Of a stretch of 38,138 bases of DNA, positions 1-7,356 are shown in pieces (within the stretch, counting starts at the first letter, position 1; every line of letters starts with the position of its first letter). This DNA comes from Lachnospiraceae bacterium (GTDB lineage: Bacteria > Bacillota > Clostridia > Lachnospirales > Lachnospiraceae): positions 1-38,138 of the forward strand of contig JAQUXP010000036.1 of assembly GCA_028692395.1 (NCBI GenBank), given 5' to 3'. The notes under the pieces are model-generated. The model saw only the letters and a list, made by a program, of their open reading frames with translations. It had not been told where the DNA came from and did no database searches. A program made the translations under genes and the position numbers.

Positions 1-177
1 TACCACAATAGACGATGAAAGACAATGACAATATGACATAAAATGGAAATAAAAAATGCTCGGAAGCCTTATTACTAGAGACTTTCGAGCTAATCTACGT
101 TAAAAGCAACTGCAAAACTGTGGAGAAACCAATATTAATGAATTTCCTACAGGAAAAAGGATTACTTTAAGAAAAAC
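1..177. other. non-coding left edge, no gene recognised
   Basis: No open frame of useful length runs through this stretch on either strand; every plus frame meets a stop codon within the first few dozen bases. It ends in a clear terminator at 178-222, so it probably holds the 3' end of a transcript, coding or RNA, that began outside the window. The short string ACTTTCGAGCT near 81-91 recurs at 334-344 in the palindromic repeat downstream. I recognise no RNA family here. Confidence 0.4.
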
Positions 178-224
178 AAGCGTCTTTGCCAGAAGAAAAC
201 AGGTCTGGTAAAGGCGCTTTTTAT
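178..224 (+). terminator. rho-independent terminator
   Basis: A 16-base arm at 178-193 pairs with 204-219 (AAGCGtCTTTgCCAGA with TCTGGtAAAGgCGCTT), with a 10-base loop and a T-rich tail. It would end a plus-strand transcript entering from the left edge. Confidence 0.8.
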
Positions 225-261
225 TTCTTTTGCTATCCACATGGAAAATATGATATACTAT

Positions 262-352
262 GAACACTTAGAGAAATCAAGCGGAGCGCAGATTGAACTT
301 AGTGAGAATGCATATCTGAACACTTAGCGAGGTACTTTCGAGCTTAGTGATC
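262..352. repeat. two imperfect palindromic repeat units
   Basis: Two related foldback units lie side by side. Each opens with GAACACTTAG and closes with CTTAGTG: the first spans about 262-300 and the second about 317-350. The arms CACTTAG/CTTAGTG pair with one central mismatch, and the first unit has a further AATC/GATT and GCG/CGC stem inside. The pattern resembles the dispersed intergenic palindromes common in Lachnospiraceae, but that comparison is inference. They lie just upstream of the oxidoreductase gene. Confidence 0.5.
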
Positions 353-419
353 ACGATAGAATGATAACTATTAGGAATCAGTGGGTTTAAGTATTGCAGA
401 TCACAGGAGGAGAGCGGAG

Positions 420-1442
420 ATGGAAGAGAGAAAGGTAATTCGATGGGGACTGTTAGGTGCGGGTGAGATTGTACACCGCTGGATTAAAGGGGCAAGACAG
501 GTGCCTGATATGGAGATTGTGGCAGTTGCTTCCCGTACCAGAAAGCGTGCAGCGCAAATTGCAGAGTTATATCAGATTCCCCAGGCTTTGATCTATGAGG
601 AAATGCTGAAAGATCCTAAGATCGATATTGTCTATATTCCGGTTCCTCACATGGCACATAAAGAGCTTGCAATCCAGGCCATGCAGCATGGGAAAGCAGT
701 ATTGGTGGAAAAGCCGGCGGCTGTAAATGCACGGGATTTTGCAGAGATGGCAGCGGCGGCAAAAGAATATCAGGTGTTCTTTATGGAGGCCGTCTGGACA
801 AAATTCTTCCCGCTGCTTACAAAGATCAAGTCCTGTCTTGGTGAGAATGGAATCGGTCAGATTCGGGCCATGAATCTGGCATTTTCTTTCCGAACCCCGG
901 TGGATTCCCTGAAAATGCGTCTCTTTGACCCGGATCAGGCCGGTGGCGGCTTGCTGGACGTCGGTGTTTACAATCTCCATTTCGCTCAGACACTTCTTGG
1001 GAAGAACCCGGTGTCTCTGTATGGTATGGCCTCTATGAATACCGACGAGCATCATCTGCAGGTAGACGAGCAGGCCAGCTATATCGCCCAGTATGATCAG
1101 GGAGAGCTGGTAACCATGAGCAGCGGAATCAGAACCCATATGCTGGATACTGCCTATATTTACGGAACGCTGGGCTATATCATAGTACCTGAATTCTGGA
1201 AACCAACACATATGAAGGTAATCATCCAGGATCAGCAAACTGAAATTTCGGAGCCTGTTCCCCAGCATATCAGTGGCATCACTGATGAGGGCTATCAATA
1301 TGAGATCCTCCATGTAAATGAATGCCTGCGAAACGGTTTGCTGGAATCCCCCATCGTAACATGGCAAAATACCGGTGACGTGCTGCAGCAGTGCGATCAG
1401 CTGCGGGCACAGTGGGGAATTCGCTATCCCATGGAATTCTAG
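420..1442 (+). CDS. Gfo/Idh/MocA family NAD(P)-dependent oxidoreductase
   Basis: 340-residue cytoplasmic dehydrogenase. The N-terminus has the Rossmann dinucleotide motif GLLGAGEIVHRW, followed about 90 residues later by the family's VEKPAAVN (EKP) motif, which carries the catalytic-region lysine. The C-terminal half has the GGGLLDVGVYNLHF stretch typical of the alpha/beta substrate domain. Members oxidise sugars, inositols or trans-dihydrodiols; the precise substrate cannot be read from sequence. The ATG at 420 is chosen over a GTG at 381 because an AGGAGG site at 405-410 sits nine bases before it. The gene appears monocistronic: palindromic repeats precede it and a long foldback element starts four bases after its stop codon. 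No dedicated sugar transporter or kinase lies nearby to suggest a pathway. Confidence 0.88.
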   Translation: MEERKVIRWGLLGAGEIVHRWIKGARQVPDMEIVAVASRTRKRAAQIAELYQIPQALIYEEMLKDPKIDIVYIPVPHMAHKELAIQAMQHGKAVLVEKPAAVNARDFAEMAAAAKEYQVFFMEAVWTKFFPLLTKIKSCLGENGIGQIRAMNLAFSFRTPVDSLKMRLFDPDQAGGGLLDVGVYNLHFAQTLLGKNPVSLYGMASMNTDEHHLQVDEQASYIAQYDQGELVTMSSGIRTHMLDTAYIYGTLGYIIVPEFWKPTHMKVIIQDQQTEISEPVPQHISGITDEGYQYEILHVNECLRNGLLESPIVTWQNTGDVLQQCDQLRAQWGIRYPMEF

Positions 1443-1445
1443 AGG

Positions 1446-1706
1446 AAAAGAATCTGTCGCATTTCCCTATGGGGTGGCAGACTTCTCTCTGGCTGCAGAG
1501 CACGGTTTCGGATTCCAAGAGGATGCACAAAAGAATCACTTTTACTAAAAACATAAGCAGTAAGCATAAACTCGTTTCACTCAGACAGTATGCTTACTGC
1601 TTATAACGTAAAAATGATTCTTTTGGTATCCTTAGGATTCCTGCAAATGTGCTCTGCAGCCAGAGAGAAGCCTGCCACCCCATAGGGAAATGCGACAGAT
1701 TCTTTT
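1446..1706. repeat. 261-bp foldback (MITE-like) element between convergent genes
   Basis: The arms 1446-1503 and 1649-1706 are reverse complements at 57 of 58 positions. Inside, 1529-1545 pairs with 1608-1624 (16 of 17), and 1553-1568 pairs perfectly with 1589-1604 around a 20-base loop. The whole unit could fold, as DNA or as RNA from either strand, into one long interrupted hairpin. It fills the gap between the stop codon of the oxidoreductase (1442) and that of the AAA+ gene, whose TAA uses the last arm base. It may act as a bidirectional terminator or be a miniature mobile element. No transposase and no clear target duplication are visible. Confidence 0.85.
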
Positions 1707-3190
1707 TATGCAAATAAATTCTGGACGGCGTCGGCGTTGAATTGAACGGCGTCAGCGTGATTCACCTCTAGCTGATAAAGGGCATTTGCCGCCAGGTGTT
1801 CTGCTGCCTGTTCCAGATCACGGATTCCGGTAGTATTGGAAAACATTTCGATGATGGCAGTAAGACCATCCGGGGTAACTACACATTCCCCGTCACACAG
1901 TCCCATCCGCTTGAGAACCTTGGGGAGAGCAAATCTGGAAAAGATGATCTTTTTCTCCTCAGCAGTGTAATCCGGAATGTCGATAACGGCAAATCGGGAC
2001 ATCAGGGGGGCACTGATCTGGTCCTTTTCGTTGGCAGTGGCGATGGGATAGACGCCTACCGTTGGGACCAGACACTCCATGTAATTGTCAGTAAATCCCA
2101 GGTTATCCAGAAGTGTGAGAAGCACATCTGCCGGATTGCCATTTCCTTTTCCAGAGGCAGCCTTATCCAGCTCATTGATGATAAATACCAGATTGGATTC
2201 CCCAGCCATGGAAAATGCTTCCATGATGATTCCTGGTTTTGCGTTGGAATAGATACGGGAGCTTCCGGTAAGCTGTTCCGGATCATTGATAGAGCTCATA
2301 TCCAGGGTGGTCCAGGGAAGCTTCAGGATGCGTGCAACAGCGTAGGCAATCTGAGATTTTCCGGTTCCGGCGGGACCCACCAGCAAAAGACCGTAAGCCG
2401 GCAGGGTGTGGGTACGATTGATCTGGATGATGGTTTCGATGATACGCTGCTTTACCCGCTCCATACCATAAAGCTCTTCATCCAGAATCCGGCGTGCCTC
2501 GACAGGATCGATGGATTCAAAATAATTACTTTTCCACTGAATATTTGTCATAATAGAGAGAGCACGCTGTGCATGACGCCGTTCTTCCGTCGTTACTTCG
2601 TGAGAGCGGGCAACGGCCAGATTCCTTCTCGCCCAGAGACGGATGTTATCCGGAAGGGTTCTTCCGGCACAGGTCATAAAGTCAGTGATGCTTTGAATGC
2701 TGGTAAGCTTCATATTGTCGCCCAGTTCATCGGAATCATCATCCTCCGGTTCTTCTGCAGGTGCACTGCTGGAAAGCAGCCGTTCGATCATAAACTGCAG
2801 AAAACCGTCTTCTGCGGAAAGCTTTGTTCCACCGCCGAAAGCGATTTCACGAATCTTGTAGACAGCGTAGCCTGCAGGGCTGTTTTTCCCCGAGAGACGC
2901 ACGGTAATATGATTTTCCCCAAGCCAGCCCAGGAGGCTTACAAAGCGGGCATCAATCTGAAGAATATCAGCACTCACAGTGCCATGTTCCTCGTCGAATT
3001 CGAAAGCCGTCTGTTTACAGGGGTTGGTGAAAATACCACAGGAATGGTGCTTCCAGGTATGGATGCTGTTATCCAGAACCATAATTGGATGTTCAGCAGA
3101 AGGAACAGCATTATTGGAACGAAAGACCGTGTAGGTGCAGACTGCATCTGTCTTTTTATTAGCAGGGGTGTTGAAATCAAAAACTGGCAT
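1706..3190 (-). CDS. Lon-like AAA+ ATPase without protease domain
   Basis: 494 residues. The N-terminal ~240 residues match nothing I recognise and include an acidic linker (EEPEDDDSDELGD). The C-terminal half is an AAA+ module laid out like the Lon ATPase: LDEELYGMERVKQRIIE, Walker A GPAGTGKS at about 272-279, the GSSRIYSNAKPGIIMEAF segment, Walker B with INELDKA, sensor 1 IATANEKDQI, and a sensor 2 helix TTGIRDLEQA. The Lon Ser-Lys protease domain is absent; the protein stops after the ATPase lid. It probably remodels or unfolds a partner protein, but that is inference. The start at 3190 (MPVFDF) follows AAAGGAG at good spacing; an upstream in-frame ATG at 3277 lies in the promoter region. 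The gene is divergent from the rubredoxin fusion gene. Confidence 0.75.
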   Translation of the reverse strand: MPVFDFNTPANKKTDAVCTYTVFRSNNAVPSAEHPIMVLDNSIHTWKHHSCGIFTNPCKQTAFEFDEEHGTVSADILQIDARFVSLLGWLGENHITVRLSGKNSPAGYAVYKIREIAFGGGTKLSAEDGFLQFMIERLLSSSAPAEEPEDDDSDELGDNMKLTSIQSITDFMTCAGRTLPDNIRLWARRNLAVARSHEVTTEERRHAQRALSIMTNIQWKSNYFESIDPVEARRILDEELYGMERVKQRIIETIIQINRTHTLPAYGLLLVGPAGTGKSQIAYAVARILKLPWTTLDMSSINDPEQLTGSSRIYSNAKPGIIMEAFSMAGESNLVFIINELDKAASGKGNGNPADVLLTLLDNLGFTDNYMECLVPTVGVYPIATANEKDQISAPLMSRFAVIDIPDYTAEEKKIIFSRFALPKVLKRMGLCDGECVVTPDGLTAIIEMFSNTTGIRDLEQAAEHLAANALYQLEVNHADAVQFNADAVQNLFA

Positions 3191-3242
3191 AATGGATACT
3201 CCTTTGTATTTTTTTACATTTTCTCCAAAGATTCTGTTATGA

Positions 3243-3272
3243 ATTATAGCATAGATTTCAGAGATATGGAAA
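3243..3272 (-). promoter_or_regulatory. putative sigma-A promoter for the Lon-like ATPase gene
   Basis: On the minus strand a perfect TATAAT lies at 3248-3243 with TTTCCA at 3272-3267, an 18-base spacer. It sits about 50 bases before the chosen start at 3190. Confidence 0.5.
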
Positions 3273-3329
3273 TCCAAAGAGACAGGAAATTATTTTTTTT
3301 TGCGTTTGCTTTATATGTAGCAGGAGACC

Positions 3330-3358
3330 TTGTAAGCAGAAGCTGATTAAGCTATAAT
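3330..3358 (+). promoter_or_regulatory. sigma-A promoter for the flavin reductase-rubredoxin gene
   Basis: TTGTAA at 3330-3335 and TATAAT at 3353-3358 are separated by 17 bases, about 50 bases before the start at 3412. Confidence 0.7.
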
Positions 3359-3411
3359 GAAAAGAATAGTAACTATTTAGGGGGATTTTTCATCATGTGA
3401 AGGGAGAAGAC

Positions 3412-4011
3412 ATGAACAATAAAGCGATGTATCAATTAACCTATGGTTTGTTTGTTTTATCTGCCAGGGACGAAGAGCAGGACAATGGCTGTATTATCAA
3501 TACAGCCGGGCAGGTAACCACTACTCCAAACCGAATTACCATAGCTGTGAATAAGGCAAATTACACCCATGATCTGATTCAAAGGATCGGACTTTTTAAT
3601 ATTTCCATACTGGATGAAACAGCTCCTTTCTCTGTCTTTCAGCGTTTTGGGTTCCAAAGTGGAAGGGATACAGATAAGCTGAAGGATTTTCCGGTTTCCA
3701 GGGCTGATAACGGCATTTTCTATCTGAAGGACCACGCAAGTGCATTTCTCTCGGGAAAAGTGGTGCAGCAATTTGATCTTGGCAGCCATACGCTGTTTCT
3801 GGCGGATGTGACAGATGGGGATGTGCTTTCCAACGAAAACTCTGTTACCTACACTTACTATCAGAACAATATTAAGCCAAAACCGGAGAAAACAGAGAAA
3901 ACCGGTTACCGCTGCAAGATATGTGGATATATCTATGAGGGTGACCCGCTGCCGGAGGACTTTATCTGTCCCATTTGCAAGCATGGGGCAGCAGATTTTG
4001 AAAAAATATGA
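3412..4011 (+). CDS. flavin reductase-rubredoxin fusion (high-molecular-weight rubredoxin type)
   Basis: 199 residues. Residues ~1-150 are a flavin reductase-like FMN-binding domain (MYQLTYGLFVLSA, then the TTPNRITIAVNKANYTHDLI segment). After a Lys/Glu/Pro linker, residues ~165-199 form a complete rubredoxin with two CxxC iron knuckles, CKICGYIYEG and CPICKHG. In anaerobes such as Moorella, related fusions pass electrons from NAD(P)H to flavodiiron proteins that reduce oxygen or NO; that role is inferred here from family. The ATG at 3412 is preferred over GTG 3397 because AAGGGAG at 3400-3406 is correctly spaced. The gene has its own strong promoter and no operon partner, as suits a stand-alone oxidative-stress gene. 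Confidence 0.85.
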   Translation: MNNKAMYQLTYGLFVLSARDEEQDNGCIINTAGQVTTTPNRITIAVNKANYTHDLIQRIGLFNISILDETAPFSVFQRFGFQSGRDTDKLKDFPVSRADNGIFYLKDHASAFLSGKVVQQFDLGSHTLFLADVTDGDVLSNENSVTYTYYQNNIKPKPEKTEKTGYRCKICGYIYEGDPLPEDFICPICKHGAADFEKI

Positions 4012-4057
4012 TGCAGGCGGATTCATGCCGGATATCAGACAAAGTGAATGATTCCAG

Positions 4058-4084
4058 TTGCGTTTTATGAAAATAAGTTATAAT
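4058..4084 (+). promoter_or_regulatory. putative promoter ahead of the c-di-GMP protein gene
   Basis: A perfect TATAAT at 4079-4084 has TTGCGT at 4058-4063. The 15-base spacer is short. Transcription from it would begin at about 4091, at the left edge of the structured element described next. Confidence 0.45.
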
Positions 4085-4085
4085 A

Positions 4086-4239
4086 TGATACCAGGGTGAA
4101 AAGGTCATGCGTTTCGTGCTTGCACGAAAAAGCATGAATTTGGGACCCGCAAAACATGAGAAAGTAGCCCGATTAGGGCGGAATTCGAATGTTTTTAGGA
4201 TTATGGAAGCACGAAGTGCGAAATAATCCGTAGGTATCA
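4086..4239 (+). ncRNA. candidate structured RNA leader or dispersed structured repeat
   Basis: A compact set of nested pairings is visible. The outer stem TGATACC (4086-4092) pairs with GGTATCA (4233-4239). Hairpin two has CATGC 4106-4110 with GCATG 4132-4136, enclosing the perfect stem TTTCGTGC/GCACGAAA. GAATTT 4136-4141 can pair with GAATTC 4181-4186, enclosing GCCC-gatta-GGGC (4167-4179). Hairpin four has GGATTAT 4198-4204 with ATAATCC 4223-4229 and an inner GCAC-gaa-GTGC. The element lies 54 bases before the c-di-GMP protein start. It could be a leader RNA or a mobile structured repeat. I do not recognise its family, and the predicted promoter would clip the outer stem. Confidence 0.5.
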
Positions 4240-4293
4240 AGGGTCAAAAAAGAATACTACACGCCAGAGAAACCAGAAGATAGCGGGGAAATT

Positions 4294-7200
4294 ATGGAGA
4301 AAAAACCAGTAGTGCTCGTAGTGGATGATGAGCCGATTAATCGAATTATCCTGAATAAAATACTTTCGATAGGTTTTCAGGTTCTGGAAGCATCCGATGG
4401 GAAACAGGCGTGGGAAATGCTTGTTGAAAATGAGGGAACAATATCCGCCATGCTGCTGGATATTATTATGCCGGTGATGGACGGATATGGGGTACTGGAA
4501 AAGATTTCACAGTCCGGGATGACCGATCTTCCGGTAATTGTCATTACCGGAGAATCCGGATCCGAGGCGGAACAGAAAGCATTGGATGCAGGAGCCTGGG
4601 ATTTTGTGACAAAGCCATTCAAACCGAAGATCCTGCTCACCCGTATCAAGAATGCCATTGCCCGCAGTCAGATTCACATGTATGAACAGATTAAGCATAT
4701 GTCGGAGCATGATGCGCTTACCGGACTGCATAACCGGAGCAGAATGTATGCTGACACCAGACGTATGCTGGATGAGAATCCAGACCGGCAGTTTGCCTTT
4801 ATAAGGATGGATATTGATCACTTTGCATTGTTTAATTCCTCTTTTGGAGAGCAGGCCGGGGATCATCTGCTGTGTTATATTGCCCAGATGATACAAAGAA
4901 GTGTGAAGGGCTTTGATATCTGCACCTATGGAAGAATGAATGCCGACATTTTCTGTCTGTGTATTCCCTATGATGGCAATGTGGAAGGGATCAGAAAGAG
5001 TGTTGAGAAGGAGCAGAGGATGCTTCTGGAATATCGTTCTGATTATCAGCTGCAGGTTTCGGCGGGAGTGTGTCTGATTGATAATCCCGGTCTGGATGTG
5101 GAGGAGCTTTATATCCGGGCCTCCATGGGAAGCCAGAAGTGCAAAAATCAGTACGGGCAGGTGATTGGTTTTTATGACGAAGCTCTGGGAAGCAAAGTAA
5201 CACAGGAAATTGAGATTACGAATGAGATGCAGACAGCGCTGGAGAAGGAACAATTTGTTATCTATCTTCAGCCCAAGGTTTTACTGGACACAGATCATGT
5301 CAGCGGCGCAGAGGCACTGGTGCGTTGGAAACACCCGGTAAAAGGGCTGATTTCACCGGGAGAGTTTATTCCGCTTTTTGAAAAAAATGGTTTTGTTGCA
5401 AAGCTGGATTATTATGTCTGGGAGAAGACCTGTCAGATGCTGCACACATGGGTGGAGGCAGGTGTGATTCCCCATCCGGTTTCTGTCAATGTGTCCAGAA
5501 TCAGTCTGTATAATCCGAACCTGGTGAGCCTTTTGATCGAATTAACACAACGGTATCAGATCAGTCCGTTTCTTCTGCAGCTGGAGGTGACGGAAAGCGC
5601 CTATATGACGAATACGGAACTGATGCAGAAGACGGTGCATGATCTCAGAGCTTCCGGTTTTACGATCCTGATGGATGATTTTGGAAGTGAGTATTCTTCT
5701 CTTAACACATTAAAATCCATAGAGGTGGATATCCTGAAGATCGATATGAAGTTTTTGCCCAAGGGAAAGGACATGGAAAAAGGCGAGATTATTCTGGCTT
5801 CTGTGATACGGATGGCAAACTGGCTGGGGATGCCAGTTGTTGTGGAAGGGGTGGAGACTCGAAGACAGCGAGATTTTCTGGATGGAGTTGGCTGCGAATG
5901 TGTACAGGGATTTTTTTATTCCCCTCCCATCCCACAGGAAGAATATGAGAAAAAATATGTTTTTAACGATACGAAGGAAATGCATGTTAGAGAAGAACAG
6001 CAGGAGAATAATCCGAAGTATAATGTGACAATCCTGGTGATAGATGATGATGAGATGGATCGAGCTATTATTTATGAATATTTTAAAGACCAGTATCATA
6101 TCTATCAGACAGACAATGCGGAGGATGGACTTTCCTATCTGAAACAGAACGGAACCAGAGTTCGATTGATTCTGGTGGATAATGTGATGGAAGGTATGTC
6201 AGGCCTGGATTTTATCCGGTTCTGTCAGTCGGAGGCTGCTGTTCAGATGATACCGATCATTATGATTACAGCAAATGACAGTGTACAGAATCAGGTGGAG
6301 GCATTTGGGGCAGGGGCCTATGATTATATCACAAAGCCGCTGGTGAAAGAAGTGGTGATGGCCAGAGTGTACCATGTGATGGAGATTAGCAGCCATATTC
6401 GTTCGCAGGAATATTCGGCACAGAATTTTCAGCATCAGATTGAACTGGATAAGGAAACCGGACTGCTGAATAAGACTGCATTTCGTGATATCAGCAGCAA
6501 GCTGATTGGTACAGACACGGAAAACAGAAGAGCGATGATGGTTATTGATGTGGATGACTTTAAGAAAGTAAATATGCAATATGGACATCTGGTAGGTGAT
6601 GCGGTTATCAAGATTATCGCAGATACACTGGTAGGTGTCTGCAGAAAGACAGATGTTATCGGAAGATTTGGCGGGGACGAATTTATTCTGCTGCTTTCCT
6701 CTCTGCCAAATGCTGATGCAGCAAGACGCAAAGCGGAGGAGATCACCAGGACAGCTGTGTTTACAGGAGCAGAACAGCAGCATATTAACTTAAGCATTAG
6801 TATCGGTATTGCATTTTGCGGAAAAAATGATACCATTGATACTTTGTTTGCCCGGGCGGATCAGGCACTGTATGAGGCCAAGAGTACCGGGAAAGGGAAG
6901 ATTGTTACTTATGGCGAGGAGGTTCCTCTCATTCAGGACGATGATAAGCCGGTAGTTTTGATCTGCGGTGAGGATCCCCAGCTGTATCCGTCCATTGCAC
7001 TTGCGTATGGAACCGGAGCCTCATTTGCCTGTGTCACCAGTCTGGAAGAACTGAAACAGAGTTTTGCTGTTTACCAGGAGCGGATTACGGTAATCTGTAT
7101 AGACATTCGGGAGCAGGAAAAGGAGAATGCAGATGAGTTCTATCAGTATATTCTGGATCAGGGAGGCGGAGAACGGATACCAATCATAGCGTTGTGCCAG

Positions 7201-7350
7201 GAGAGTGATATGGATGGAGTGAGAGCTGCCCTGAAGCTCAAGATTCAGGACATACTTACACTGCCGCCTCAGACTGAGGTGATAAAGAGAAGACTTGCAA
7301 GAACAATTATGACCAGTGGTTACGTGAAGAGACCTGACAGAGAGGATTAG
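4294..7350 (+). CDS. multidomain c-di-GMP protein: REC-GGDEF-EAL-REC-GGDEF-REC-like
   Basis: 1018-residue soluble protein. Order: receiver 1 (~5-125; acidic pair D11/D12, phosphoacceptor D56, VTKPF lysine); GGDEF 1 (~135-290) whose signature is degenerate, GRMNADIF at 213-220; EAL phosphodiesterase (~305-555) with E340-A-L, NVS, EVTES, DDFG at 461-464, LKID and EGVET, so probably active; receiver 2 (~573-690, D629); GGDEF 2 (~700-870) with intact GGDEF at 793-797, so probably an active diguanylate cyclase; and a C-terminal ~110 residues resembling a worn receiver. It should both make and destroy c-di-GMP under phosphorelay control. No histidine kinase is adjacent. The start at 4294 follows a modest GGGGA site. 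It is followed six bases later by holA and precedes it on the same strand. Confidence 0.9.
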   Translation: MEKKPVVLVVDDEPINRIILNKILSIGFQVLEASDGKQAWEMLVENEGTISAMLLDIIMPVMDGYGVLEKISQSGMTDLPVIVITGESGSEAEQKALDAGAWDFVTKPFKPKILLTRIKNAIARSQIHMYEQIKHMSEHDALTGLHNRSRMYADTRRMLDENPDRQFAFIRMDIDHFALFNSSFGEQAGDHLLCYIAQMIQRSVKGFDICTYGRMNADIFCLCIPYDGNVEGIRKSVEKEQRMLLEYRSDYQLQVSAGVCLIDNPGLDVEELYIRASMGSQKCKNQYGQVIGFYDEALGSKVTQEIEITNEMQTALEKEQFVIYLQPKVLLDTDHVSGAEALVRWKHPVKGLISPGEFIPLFEKNGFVAKLDYYVWEKTCQMLHTWVEAGVIPHPVSVNVSRISLYNPNLVSLLIELTQRYQISPFLLQLEVTESAYMTNTELMQKTVHDLRASGFTILMDDFGSEYSSLNTLKSIEVDILKIDMKFLPKGKDMEKGEIILASVIRMANWLGMPVVVEGVETRRQRDFLDGVGCECVQGFFYSPPIPQEEYEKKYVFNDTKEMHVREEQQENNPKYNVTILVIDDDEMDRAIIYEYFKDQYHIYQTDNAEDGLSYLKQNGTRVRLILVDNVMEGMSGLDFIRFCQSEAAVQMIPIIMITANDSVQNQVEAFGAGAYDYITKPLVKEVVMARVYHVMEISSHIRSQEYSAQNFQHQIELDKETGLLNKTAFRDISSKLIGTDTENRRAMMVIDVDDFKKVNMQYGHLVGDAVIKIIADTLVGVCRKTDVIGRFGGDEFILLLSSLPNADAARRKAEEITRTAVFTGAEQQHINLSISIGIAFCGKNDTIDTLFARADQALYEAKSTGKGKIVTYGEEVPLIQDDDKPVVLICGEDPQLYPSIALAYGTGASFACVTSLEELKQSFAVYQERITVICIDIREQEKENADEFYQYILDQGGGERIPIIALCQESDMDGVRAALKLKIQDILTLPPQTEVIKRRLARTIMTSGYVKRPDRED

Positions 7351-7356
7351 CATAGA

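Noticed and set aside
1796-3346. 516-codon open frame antisense to the Lon-like ATPase
   Set aside because: No ribosome site or recognisable domain, and the opposite strand carries clear AAA+ motifs in order. It is a composition shadow despite its length.
4086-4239. Assignment as a known c-di-GMP (GEMM) riboswitch
   Set aside because: The position before a c-di-GMP gene is tempting, but I could not find the conserved GEMM core or tetraloop-receptor pattern, so no riboswitch class is claimed.
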